Source of the DNA: DASXBA01 sp046729895
GTDB taxonomy: Bacteria; Actinomycetota; Thermoleophilia; Solirubrobacterales; Thermoleophilaceae
Direction: 5' to 3'
Assembly: GCA_046729895.1 (NCBI GenBank)
Contig: JBKPHP010000239.1
Span: 1-7,603, forward strand
Length of the DNA: 7,603 nucleotides
Each line of letters begins with the position of its first letter. Position 1 is the first letter of the stretch. Under the pieces are notes generated by a model. It saw only the letters and a program-made list of their open reading frames with translations, was not told the DNA's origin and did not search any database. Below, piece after piece: positions 1 to 5,537 of the stretch. A program made the position numbers and the translations under genes.

Positions 1-320
1 CCGCCCACGAGCCCGGCCGCGGCCGCGCCACCCGCGAGCGCGGGGCCCCTGGCCTTCTTCGCGGCGCTCCCCGCCTTCTCCGCGGTCGCGCCCGCGGCCT
101 GCTTCGCGGTGCCGCCGGCCGGCTTGCCGGCGCTGCGCCCCTGGTTGGTCACGCGCTTGGCCCTCGTCTGACCTCCGCTCGAGCTCTGGCTCCGAGAACG
201 CGACCGGTTGCTCGTGGCACGCGGCCGGCTGTCGGACTTCGCGCGGGAGCCCTTCTCGCGCGTCCCCGAGCTTCCCGAGTTCGCGCGTCTGTTCGACGAC
301 CGTGTCTTCCCCTGGGCCAT
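1..320 (-). CDS. Basic Ser/Arg- and Ala/Lys-rich hypothetical protein, C-terminus off window
   Basis: An open minus-strand frame starts with ATG at 320-318 and reads without a stop through 106 codons to base 1, so the C-terminus lies outside the window. An excellent ribosome binding site, AGGAGGG (331-325), stands 4 nt before the ATG. Residues 1-60 are low-complexity and strongly basic, rich in Ser, Arg, Gly and Asn with almost no hydrophobics, and are probably disordered. Residues 61-91 are Ala/Lys/Gly-rich. From about residue 93 the chain turns hydrophobic and Gly/Ala-rich (ALAGGAAAAGLVGG), like the start of a glycine-zipper membrane segment. The layout suggests a positively charged N-terminal tail on a membrane-inserted helix, or else a histone-like DNA-binding tail. 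I do not recognise the family. The gene is divergent from the 598 gene and has a candidate stress-type promoter of its own. The frame and RBS make it a likely real gene; the function is unknown. Confidence 0.72.
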   Translation of the reverse strand, partial: MAQGKTRSSNRRANSGSSGTREKGSRAKSDSRPRATSNRSRSRSQSSSGGQTRAKRVTNQGRSAGKPAGGTAKQAAGATAEKAGSAAKKARGPALAGGAAAAGLVG

Positions 321-361
321 CGTGCCCTCCTGTTTCTTCATTGCTACTGCGCTGGCGTCGG

Positions 362-387
362 CTACCCGGCCTAAAAATATCGGAAAT
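362..387 (-). promoter_or_regulatory. Candidate SigB/SigF-type promoter for the left-edge gene
   Basis: On the minus strand, ATTT (387-384) is followed after 16 nt by GGGTAG (367-362). This resembles the actinobacterial SigB/SigF consensus GTTT-N14-17-GGGTAT (3 of 4 and 5 of 6 matches). Transcription would begin near 355, leaving about 35 nt before the ATG at 320. The spacer is unusually AT-rich for this window. The match is by eye, without statistical scoring. Confidence 0.35.
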
Positions 388-539
388 CCCTGCTTAGACG
401 CGGGAAATGCGGTCGCGCAGGTCCTGAGTGTCGCCGCGGAAGGCCCGAGTCGTCGTGCGGTACGAGCCGCGGCGCAGGTTTCAGCATCCGGTCAGCCAAG
501 GCGGTCCCCGTGTCGCACTGTGCCCGTGCGACCGATCAG

Positions 540-564
540 GTTCAGGTCGGCGGTCCACGGGTAA
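540..564 (+). promoter_or_regulatory. Candidate SigB/SigF-type promoter for the 598 gene
   Basis: GTTC (540-543), a 15-nt spacer and GGGTAA (559-564) match the SigB/SigF pattern GTTT-N14-17-GGGTAT at 3 of 4 and 5 of 6 positions. The start point would fall near 571, giving a leader of about 27 nt that holds the RBS at 589-595. Spacing and position relative to the gene are ideal. Transcript mapping would be needed to confirm it. Confidence 0.45.
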
Positions 565-597
565 CCGCAGAAGCGGTCGGTTCTCAAGAGAGGAGAC

Positions 598-807
598 GTG
601 GCAGACGTGGATCCGGTTGCGCTTGGCAAGTCGGCGGCAACGGGGTGGCGCTCCAGAGTCGCTGACGCGGTCGCCAATCCCGTGTCCAGAGTGGCGCCTG
701 TGGAGCCGGACCAGGTCCGCGCGGCCGTGGGAGCCACATTCTTCCTGCTGTCCCTCTATTACGTCATCCAGACCAGCCGCCGGGCCGCACAGCAGATCCG
801 GGGCTGA
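598..807 (+). CDS. Small single-span membrane protein (69 aa), hypothetical
   Basis: The frame opens with GTG at 598 and stops with TGA at 805-807. The purine-rich run AAGAGAGGAG (586-595) is the only RBS nearby and fixes the start, although the spacing is short (2-4 nt). Residues 1-40 are soluble and fairly polar, with Val/Ala-rich stretches. Residues 42-58 (core VGATFFLLSLYYVIQ) form one clear membrane helix, followed by a short basic tail, SRRAAQQIRG. The positive-inside rule would put the C-terminus in the cytoplasm. No signal cleavage site, catalytic motif or metal site is seen. The EEP-family gene follows 90 nt downstream on the same strand and may share the transcript. The candidate stress-type promoter at 540-564 suggests induction by a SigB-like factor. 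I do not recognise a named family; the membrane anchoring is clear, the function is not. Confidence 0.72.
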   Translation: MADVDPVALGKSAATGWRSRVADAVANPVSRVAPVEPDQVRAAVGATFFLLSLYYVIQTSRRAAQQIRG

Positions 808-897
808 GCCTGAACGCGCGGCACGGTCCAGCGAAGTCCCCGCCTCCGCGGCTTAGAGGGAGGGAACTTCGGCGGACGGACCTCTGACCATCGCGCG

Positions 898-1707
898 ATG
901 AGGGTGATCACGTGGAATGTGGCTCGGCGCTCGTCCCGCCTGGCCGAGCAGTCCGCCGCTCTAGCCGACCGTGAGCCCGACGTCGTGGCGCTTCAAGAGG
1001 TCACCCATACGACACTCCCGCTCTGGCGGACCGTGCTGGAGCGTATGGGGCTTCCCCACGTCCGGGCATCGCTGGACGACGCCGACCCCGCCCGCGCACC
1101 GGCGCAGCGGCGTCGCACCGGCGTCCTCCTGGGCTCGGGCGCCGTGCTCGGGGACCCGTCCGCGACGCTGCCCGTTCCCTGGGCCGAGACCGCGGTGACC
1201 GCGGTGGCCGCCACCGCTATCGGCCCCGTCGAAATCCACTGCCTCCACGTTCCCAACGCGGCTAATGGCTGGGTGAAGGCGAACACGCTCCAGGCCATCC
1301 GCGCCGGGCTTCAGGCCGCGTCGCCCATGGCCCGCGTGGTATGCGGCGATCTCAATACACCCCGACGCGAGCTGGAGAGCGGCGAGGTGCTCTCATTCGC
1401 GAGAGACTCGCGCGGGCGCTTGCGGCCGGAGCGCGGACCGGAATGGGACGAGGCCGAGCTCGGAGTCGTTCCCGGACTGCGGGACCTCGGCTACCGCGAC
1501 GCCTATCGCTCGCTTCACGGCTACGGATCCCGGGAGCCGAGCTGGACCTGGCGGCGGATCTCGGGCCATGGCGGCGGCTGGCGCCTCGACCACCTCTTCG
1601 TCTCGGCCGAGTTGGAGTCGGCGAACTGCGTCTACCACCACTCCTGGCGCGACGACGGCCTCCGCGACCACTCGCCGCTCGAGGCCGACGTCGCCCGGAG
1701 GGCGTGA
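898..1707 (+). CDS. Endonuclease/exonuclease/phosphatase (EEP) family protein
   Basis: This 269-aa protein carries the full motif set of the metal-dependent EEP fold (AP endonuclease/ExoIII, DNase I and sphingomyelinase relatives). TWNV is at 5-8 (Asn7) and LQEV at 32-35 (metal ligand Glu34). LHVPN at 116-120 carries His117. GDLNTP at 150-155 has Asp151 and Asn153, DAYR is at 201-204, SWTW at 215-218, and DHLFVS at 231-236. The catalytic Asp257-His258 pair is in RDHSP near the C-terminus. All expected acidic and histidine residues are present, so it should be an active phosphoesterase. The substrate (damaged DNA, RNA, phospholipid or inositol phosphate) cannot be told from sequence. There is no signal peptide, so it is probably cytoplasmic. 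The domain begins right at MRVITWNV, which supports the ATG at 898, yet no RBS lies close upstream. It may be co-transcribed with the 69-aa membrane protein. Confidence 0.92.
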   Translation: MRVITWNVARRSSRLAEQSAALADREPDVVALQEVTHTTLPLWRTVLERMGLPHVRASLDDADPARAPAQRRRTGVLLGSGAVLGDPSATLPVPWAETAVTAVAATAIGPVEIHCLHVPNAANGWVKANTLQAIRAGLQAASPMARVVCGDLNTPRRELESGEVLSFARDSRGRLRPERGPEWDEAELGVVPGLRDLGYRDAYRSLHGYGSREPSWTWRRISGHGGGWRLDHLFVSAELESANCVYHHSWRDDGLRDHSPLEADVARRA

Positions 1708-1966
1708 GCAGCCGACGCGCCCTTTGACGCCGCTTACTCCCGGCGAGCGTCACACTCCGCTCTATCCCGCGGGCCTTAGCCGCGGCCCCGAGTCGAACCG
1801 TCGGCCAGAGCCTATAGGCGCCTAGCGTGACGCCGACCACGACTGGTTCGTCGAGTCCGGCCAGCGGCTTGCGCCTAAAGAGCGCGCGGTATACGACGGT
1901 GCCAAGGCACGGTGCCGGAAACGGCCGGACGCCGCCTGGCGAGCGCACGGCTTAATCGTGCGCTAC
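1708..1966. other. Convergent intergenic region, no confident gene
   Basis: This stretch lies between two genes that end toward each other. It contains two overlapping 10-bp palindromes at 1810-1824, an open but start-less plus frame from 1826 that has coding-like composition, and the hairpin at 1942-1964. No intact tRNA could be folded, although a T-arm-like string occurs near 1793. I see no confident gene. Confidence 0.6.
1942..1964. terminator. Hairpin, probable terminator of the minus-strand cluster
   Basis: A perfect 8-bp stem, AGCGCACG (1942-1949) with CGTGCGCT (1957-1964), encloses a 7-nt loop. It starts only 2 nt beyond the stop codon of the minus-strand coiled-coil gene (1969-1967) and lies 3' of the EEP gene too, so it could serve both converging transcripts. 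No U-tract follows on either strand, as is common for hairpin terminators in high-GC Actinobacteria. Confidence 0.5.
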
Positions 1967-3058
1967 CTAGTCTGCGCTCTTCCGCTCGGCCCGGGCCTTC
2001 TCCGCGTCCGCTGGGTGCTCGCCCTTCTCGGCAGCCGTGAGTGCGGCCTCGCCCTGTTCGAGCGCTTGTGACTTCGTCTCGAGATAGTCGAGCCGGTCGC
2101 GCTGGGCCTTTTGCTCGGTCCGCTCCTTGGCGCGGGCGGCATTCTCTCGTGCCGCCTGCCGGCGGCGCTTGGCCGACTTGGCGGCGTCGCTCTTGCGGGA
2201 GTTGCGGCGCCGGCTCGCCTGGTCGCGGCTGCGTTCGGCGGTTTTGGTGGCTCGGCTTCGACGCTGCCGCGCCTCCTTGCGGCGTCCCTTGACGCGCTTT
2301 TGCGCGCGCTCGGTCCGAGCCTCGGCCTCGCGGCGCAGCTGCTTGGCATGTTCCCGCTCGTCGGCGGCGGCCCGCCGGCGGGCGGCATCGTCCCGGAGTT
2401 CGTGGTCGCGTAGGACCAGTCCGATCAGGCTGCGCGCGGTAGCGTCGGCACGGTCGACGGCGAGCTTGACGCCGCTGGCGCGCTCGCCCCCCAGCCCCAG
2501 CGCGGTGTCGAGGGGGATGCGCACGAGGCTCAGGCCGGCGCCCACGGCCGTCCTCTGGATTCGTCTGAGGGTCATCCGTCGTGCCGCGGGGTCGATCGCC
2601 TCGGCGTGAGCCTTGGCTCGGTGGGCTTCCCGGTCGAGTTGGGCAGCCCGCTGTGCCTCGTCGCGCTTCTGCTCGTCGGCCTGCTCGACCGAGCGGGCGG
2701 CGTTCGCCTCCTCGGCGCGCTTGTGCGCCGCGGCCTCCTCCGCCTGCCGGCGAGCCTCGAGATCGGCCTCGCGCTCGGCCTCCCGGCGATCGCGCTCCGC
2801 GGCCTCCTCCGCCTGCTGGCGCTCGACCTCGGCTCGCGTCTTCTCGAGCTCCACCTTGGTCTCGGCCTGCTCGCGCTCGAGTTCGGCCGCGGCCTCGCGC
2901 CGCGCCGCCTCCTGGGCGGGCTCCACCGCCTGCTGATCAGCGTCGCGCTGGGCGTCCTGCAGCCGGCCCCCTTCGGCACGGTCGTCGTCCTCCATCCCGG
3001 GCCCTGTCACCTTGTCGGCGCCGCCGGCTGTCGGCTCTTGCCTGTCGAAATCGGTCAT
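1967..3058 (-). CDS. Long charged coiled-coil protein (363 aa), IF2-like misannotation family
   Basis: ATG at 3058 is preceded by AAAGGG (3071-3066) with a 7-nt gap, better than the GTG at 3064 two codons earlier. Residues 1-45 are acidic. Residues 50-155 are almost pure Glu/Arg/Ala/Gln heptads, a long coiled coil. Residues 160-222 form a less charged core (VGAGLSLVRIPLDTALG, then DRADATARSLIGLVL). Residues 222-322 are Arg/Lys-rich, with several short KRRR/RKxxR clusters that could bind nucleic acid or a membrane surface. The tail, 323-345 (YLETKSQALEQGEAALTAA), is helical again. Similar core and tail patterns occur in actinobacterial proteins that databases often call IF2 family translation initiation factor, but no GTPase motifs are present and the name should not be copied. 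It is the last gene of the minus cluster, 51 nt after the DUF3618 gene. There is no signal peptide or clear membrane span. Function unknown; a scaffold or membrane-peripheral role is a guess. Confidence 0.85.
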   Translation of the reverse strand: MTDFDRQEPTAGGADKVTGPGMEDDDRAEGGRLQDAQRDADQQAVEPAQEAARREAAAELEREQAETKVELEKTRAEVERQQAEEAAERDRREAEREADLEARRQAEEAAAHKRAEEANAARSVEQADEQKRDEAQRAAQLDREAHRAKAHAEAIDPAARRMTLRRIQRTAVGAGLSLVRIPLDTALGLGGERASGVKLAVDRADATARSLIGLVLRDHELRDDAARRRAAADEREHAKQLRREAEARTERAQKRVKGRRKEARQRRSRATKTAERSRDQASRRRNSRKSDAAKSAKRRRQAARENAARAKERTEQKAQRDRLDYLETKSQALEQGEAALTAAEKGEHPADAEKARAERKSAD

Positions 3059-3109
3059 GTCCACACCCTTTCGTCTCTCAGCTGTCTGGTTGCTGTTTGT
3101 TCTGGACCG

Positions 3110-3664
3110 TCAGACCGACGGCTGGACCGACGTGCCGCCTTGCTGGCGGCCCTCGCCCGGCGGCGGGTCACCCTCGCGGCTCGGGGAGAGCTGGTCCGCC
3201 TGCTGGCGGGCGCTTTCCTGGGCGGTGTCCTTGGCCGTCTCGGCGGTCGCCTGGACCACCTGCTTGCCGCGCTCGACGGCCTCCTGGCCCTTCTCGCGCG
3301 CCTGGTCCTTGATCTGGTCGGCGGCTTCGCCGATGCGCTCGTCCTCGATCCGAGTCGAGGGCACGAGCATCCCGGCGACGAAGCCCACTGCAAGCGAGCC
3401 GATGGCGAGGCCGATCGGGTTTTCCCGGGCCACGCCGACGGCGCGCTTCCCGCCCGCGCGCATCTCGCCCGCGTCCGGTGTGGCGTCGCTCGCCTTGGCA
3501 CCGACGCCCGAGATCCGCTCCTTGAGCCGATCGCGCTTGTCGGCGATGTTGTCGCTGACCCGCCCCTTGACGTCTGCCTTGTGGCCGAGCGCCGCGACGG
3601 TGTCGCCCATCTCCTCGCGCGTCTCCTCTATCTCGCGGCGGATCTGCTCTCGCTCTTTGCCCAT
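3110..3664 (-). CDS. DUF3618 family membrane protein (184 aa)
   Basis: The start is ATG at 3664, set by a near-perfect RBS, AAGGAGG (3678-3672), 7 nt upstream; it overlaps the end of the holin-like gene by 37 nt. Residues 4-46 match the DUF3618 pattern (REIEETREEMGDTVAAL followed by a basic helix), a short actinobacterial helical motif usually found beside holin-X proteins. ARENPIGLAIGSLAVGFVAG (79-98) is the usual conserved core: a Gly-rich zipper-like membrane helix at about 82-101 that opens with the ENP motif. Residues 107-160 form a long amphipathic Ala/Gln/Lys/Glu helix (EAADQIKDQAREKGQEAVER), and the last 24 residues are Pro/Gly-rich and disordered. It is probably an inner-membrane protein with one hydrophobic anchor between two helical cytoplasmic arms. 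The molecular role of the family is not established; the context points to envelope maintenance or stress. Confidence 0.87.
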   Translation of the reverse strand: MGKEREQIRREIEETREEMGDTVAALGHKADVKGRVSDNIADKRDRLKERISGVGAKASDATPDAGEMRAGGKRAVGVARENPIGLAIGSLAVGFVAGMLVPSTRIEDERIGEAADQIKDQAREKGQEAVERGKQVVQATAETAKDTAQESARQQADQLSPSREGDPPPGEGRQQGGTSVQPSV

Positions 3665-4038
3665 CGGACGTCCTCCTTCGTGGACTCGATTGCTTGTTCG
3701 GGGACCGGCGGAGCGGCCTCCTGCGTCTTGCTCCTGCCGACCAGCGCGAGCACTCCGGCGACCGCCCCGTAGACGACCGTCACGATCAGCCCGGCCAGCC
3801 ACAGCGGCACGGCGGTGTCGAGCGCGACGATCAGGGTTGCTGCCAGCAGTCCCAGCGTGAGCACGGCGAACACGCCTGCCCCGCCGAACATGCCGGCGCC
3901 CATCCCCGCCTGCTTGCCCTTCTCGGTCAACTCCGCCCGCGCCAGCTCGAGCTCCTTGCGAACGAGCGTCGACGTCTGCATCGACAACTCCTTCATGAGC
4001 TCGCCGACCGGGCGGTCGCGCGCATCGATATCAGGCAT
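3628..4038 (-). CDS. Actinobacterial holin-X-like (phage holin family, PF07332 type) membrane protein
   Basis: The protein has 136 residues from ATG at 4038. The N-terminal amphipathic helix RPVGELMKELSMQTSTLVRK (9-28), followed by ELELARAELTEK, is the signature of the putative actinobacterial holin-X family. Two membrane helices follow at about 47-73 (Gly/Ala-rich, then VFAVLTLGLLAATLIVAL) and 77-101 (LWLAGLIVTVVYGAVAGVLALV). The C-terminal tail, EQAIESTKEDVRWAKSESR, is also typical. The name comes from similarity to phage holins, but the chromosomal copies stand in housekeeping or stress operons with DUF3618 genes and no lysin. None is seen here, so this is not prophage evidence. The ATG overlaps the preceding gene by 8 nt and has only a weak RBS (GGTGG), which suggests translational coupling. 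A TTG at 4053, five codons earlier, is an alternative start. Confidence 0.87.
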   Translation of the reverse strand: MPDIDARDRPVGELMKELSMQTSTLVRKELELARAELTEKGKQAGMGAGMFGGAGVFAVLTLGLLAATLIVALDTAVPLWLAGLIVTVVYGAVAGVLALVGRSKTQEAAPPVPEQAIESTKEDVRWAKSESRSAAR

Positions 4039-4627
4039 CGGGACCACCGCCAACCACCGGAACCGTCGTCGGCGGCTCAGCGCTGACTGCGCTGGTCGGC
4101 ACCGCGGTTCCGCTGTCCGGCGCGGCCTGCGACGGGGACGCGTCGCCGACCCGCGGCCTGCTGCTCCGCGTCGACTGCTCGTAGCGCCTGCTGCTCGAGG
4201 CCTTCAAGAACCTCGAGGCCGCGAACCCGAGCGCCAAGCCGCCCACGACCACAACCCACGGCTGGCGTCGGCCGAAGTTCTCGATGTCCCGCAGGAGCTT
4301 GTCGGCGCCCGAGTCGCGGAGGTAGCCTCCGACGCGCTCGACCTGATCGGCCGCCTGGTCCGCGAGCTGGGCCGGCTTCTCCTTGCCCTGGCTGCGTAGC
4401 TGCTCCGCGACGCTGCGCATGTCCCGCGCCGTCGAGCCGACCTGCTCGCCGGCCTCCGTCGAGCGGCGGTCGACTTGCTCCTGCAAGCTCTTCCGGGCCT
4501 TCTCCGTGGCCTGCCCGGCCGTCTGCTTGGCCTGCTCGGTCGCCTGCCCGGCCGCGTCCTTCGCCTGGCCGGCCGCATCATCGATCTTCTGCTGGGCGCT
4601 GTCGCGCGCCGTGCTGTGGCCTTCCAT
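4031..4627 (-). CDS. Membrane-anchored protein with LEA-like amphipathic repeats (198 aa)
   Basis: ATG at 4627 follows the purine run AAGGAAGAGG (4643-4634) by 6 nt and opens the minus-strand cluster. A longer frame upstream adds low-quality residues and is rejected. Residues 10-55 are Ala/Gln/Lys/Glu-rich and contain two adjacent 11-residue repeats, AGQATEQAKQT (26-36) and AGQATEKARKS (37-47), preceded by a partial copy at 19-25. This is the periodicity of LEA group 3 and apolipoprotein-like amphipathic helices. Residues 56-118 continue as helix, with the conserved block GGYLRDSGADKLLRDIENFG (100-119). RQPWVVVVGGLALGFAASRF (121-140) is a membrane helix with small-residue packing, followed by basic SSSRR. 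The tail is Pro/Ser-rich. Similar proteins are common beside holin-X and DUF3618 genes in Actinobacteria. It is probably an inner-membrane protein that lies along or tethers to the bilayer; biochemical role unknown. Confidence 0.85.
   Translation of the reverse strand: MEGHSTARDSAQQKIDDAAGQAKDAAGQATEQAKQTAGQATEKARKSLQEQVDRRSTEAGEQVGSTARDMRSVAEQLRSQGKEKPAQLADQAADQVERVGGYLRDSGADKLLRDIENFGRRQPWVVVVGGLALGFAASRFLKASSSRRYEQSTRSSRPRVGDASPSQAAPDSGTAVPTSAVSAEPPTTVPVVGGGPDA
4487..4573 (-). repeat. In-frame 11-residue (33-nt) repeats
   Basis: These bases encode residues 19-47 of the first cluster protein: one partial and two full copies of AGQATE-x-A-K/R-x-x. The two full copies occupy 4552-4487. The repeat shows in the protein and less strictly in the DNA, so it reflects selection on the helix or an old duplication. 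Confidence 0.7.
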
Positions 4628-5035
4628 GGGGGACCTCTTCCTTGTTTGGGCGAAATCCGGCGGAGGTCCGCCCGCGAGCCACGTGCCGCTCGCGATCGTC
4701 CCGATCGCCTCTACGTGTACCGAGTCGCATCCCGTCAATGGGCGACGACTGCGGCTCGTCCGCGAGTGCCCGGAGTGACGCTCCGGCTAACTCGTAGCTA
4801 GCCAGGGCCCCTCGTTTGGGGGACCGACATGCCCAGTTGCCTGCCTCGACCGGCCGATCTTGGATCCGAGCCAACGCGACACCCGGCCGTCTTAGGGGTG
4901 CTCCTTGCGAGGTCCCGGCGTCTCCTCGCTGAAGCCCAAGAGCCAAGCAGCCAGGCCGTAGGGCGCGTCCGTCCGCGGGAGCGACCTCCCTCGACCTCGC
5001 CAGCCCCCAGGTCCGAGCGCGTTACCCAGAACCGG

Positions 5036-5060
5036 GTTAAGCATGACGCGGGCGGGGTAC
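5036..5060 (+). promoter_or_regulatory. Candidate SigB/SigF-type promoter for the 5204 gene pair
   Basis: GTTA (5036-5039), a 15-nt spacer and GGGTAC (5055-5060) fit the SigB/SigF pattern. GGGTAC is one of the -10 forms accepted for Streptomyces SigB. The predicted start, near 5067, leaves a leader of about 136 nt, long enough to contain the stem-loop at 5081-5132. The -10 lies in the palindrome GGGTACCC. Confidence 0.45.
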
Positions 5061-5080
5061 CCGGCGCTGGTCCGGGGACG

Positions 5081-5132
5081 AGAGGCACTGGCCGCTCAGC
5101 GTCCCGGGCCCAAGCTGCCCGAAGGTGCCTCT
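5081..5132 (+). promoter_or_regulatory. Structured 5' leader stem-loop upstream of the 5204 gene
   Basis: AGAGGCAC (5081-5088) pairs perfectly with GTGCCTCT (5125-5132). The 36-nt enclosed segment contains a second 5-bp stem, CGGGC/GCCCG (5105-5109 with 5117-5121). The element sits between the candidate promoter and the RBS at 5191-5197, so it would be transcribed. No known riboswitch class is recognised. It could affect mRNA stability or translation. Confidence 0.4.
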
Positions 5133-5203
5133 GCAGCTCTCGACCAGGGCTCGAAGGAACCCGCGGGATTGGACGTACCCCAACAACCCCAAAGGAGTTC
5201 CGC

Positions 5204-5533
5204 ATGGAAGCCCATGGAATGACGACAGGCACTGCCGACGGCCGGCAGGGCCTGGGGATCGGCCGCGTGGCCCGACGCCTCGCGACCGAGACCAAGCAGG
5301 CGTTCAAGACGACCGAGTTCTGGTCGTTCGTGGCGGTCGTCGTCGCGATCCTCGTCAGCGCCGCCGCCATCAAGGGCGGCGATTCGGGCGGGACCGACGA
5401 GTTCGTCGCCCGCCAGGCGTGGCTGTTTGTCTCGATCGTGACCGGCGCCTACCTGATCAGCCGTGGCCTCGCCAAGTCCGGCAGCCACGAGCCGTACTCA
5501 GACGACGGCAACGGCGACCCGGCGAACCGCTAA
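5204..5533 (+). CDS. Conserved small actinobacterial two-span membrane protein (109 aa)
   Basis: ATG at 5204 has a strong RBS, AAAGGAG (5191-5197), 6 nt upstream. The frame is open further upstream, but nothing there looks coding, so this start is preferred. Residues 1-28 are soluble, with a Gly-rich then basic stretch. TKQAFKTTEFW (30-40) leads into membrane helix 1 (about 41-56, SFVAVVVAILVSAAA). A short Gly/Asp-rich loop follows, then RQAWLFVSIVTGAYLISRGL (70-89) forms helix 2, and SRGLAKSGSHEPY (86-98) closes the conserved part. The pairing of K-TTEFW with the SRGLAKSGS-EPY end is a pattern I recall from uncharacterised actinobacterial proteins. No catalytic residues are seen. The two termini should lie on the same side of the membrane. 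The next small gene starts 4 nt after the stop, so the two are probably co-translated. A SigB-like promoter candidate precedes the leader. Confidence 0.87.
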   Translation: MEAHGMTTGTADGRQGLGIGRVARRLATETKQAFKTTEFWSFVAVVVAILVSAAAIKGGDSGGTDEFVARQAWLFVSIVTGAYLISRGLAKSGSHEPYSDDGNGDPANR

Positions 5534-5537
5534 TCGA

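Larger units (their letters stand above)
4628..5203. other. 576-bp divergent intergenic region
   Basis: This region separates the minus cluster from the 5204 gene. It holds a 6-bp hairpin CCGGAG/CTCCGG (4770-4786), a lone minus-strand TTGACG (4738-4733) that could be the -35 of a housekeeping promoter for the cluster but lacks a good -10, the plus-strand promoter candidate at 5036-5060 and the leader stem-loop at 5081-5132. Frames across it lack coding character and RBSs. I see no gene. Confidence 0.6.

Noticed and set aside
1780..1860. tRNA-like T-arm string (GGTTCGAC on the minus strand)
   Set aside because: No matching acceptor stem, D-arm or anticodon arm could be laid around it on either strand.
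1352..1948. Long minus-strand frame opposite the EEP gene
   Set aside because: Arg/Gly-rich composition and overlap with a gene whose catalytic motifs are all intact mark it as a shadow.
2606..3772. A 388-codon plus-strand frame opposite the minus cluster, hydrophobic and Leu/Ala-rich
   Set aside because: It is the antisense of three well-supported genes. GC-biased third positions keep opposite frames open, and Glu/Arg/Ala codons read antisense as Leu/Ala/Ser/Gly. There is no RBS and no domain.
3628..4038. Prophage or lysis module suggested by the holin similarity
   Set aside because: Holin-X family proteins are common chromosomal actinobacterial proteins. No endolysin, structural phage gene or integrase is in the window.
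4628..4738. N-terminal extension of the first minus-cluster protein
   Set aside because: The ATG at 4627 has a good RBS, and the 37 extra residues show no conserved or helical pattern like the rest.
5022..5047. Minus-strand GGGTAA with a GTCA 16 nt upstream as promoter of the minus cluster
   Set aside because: The -35 matches only two of four positions, and the implied leader of nearly 400 nt is unlikely.
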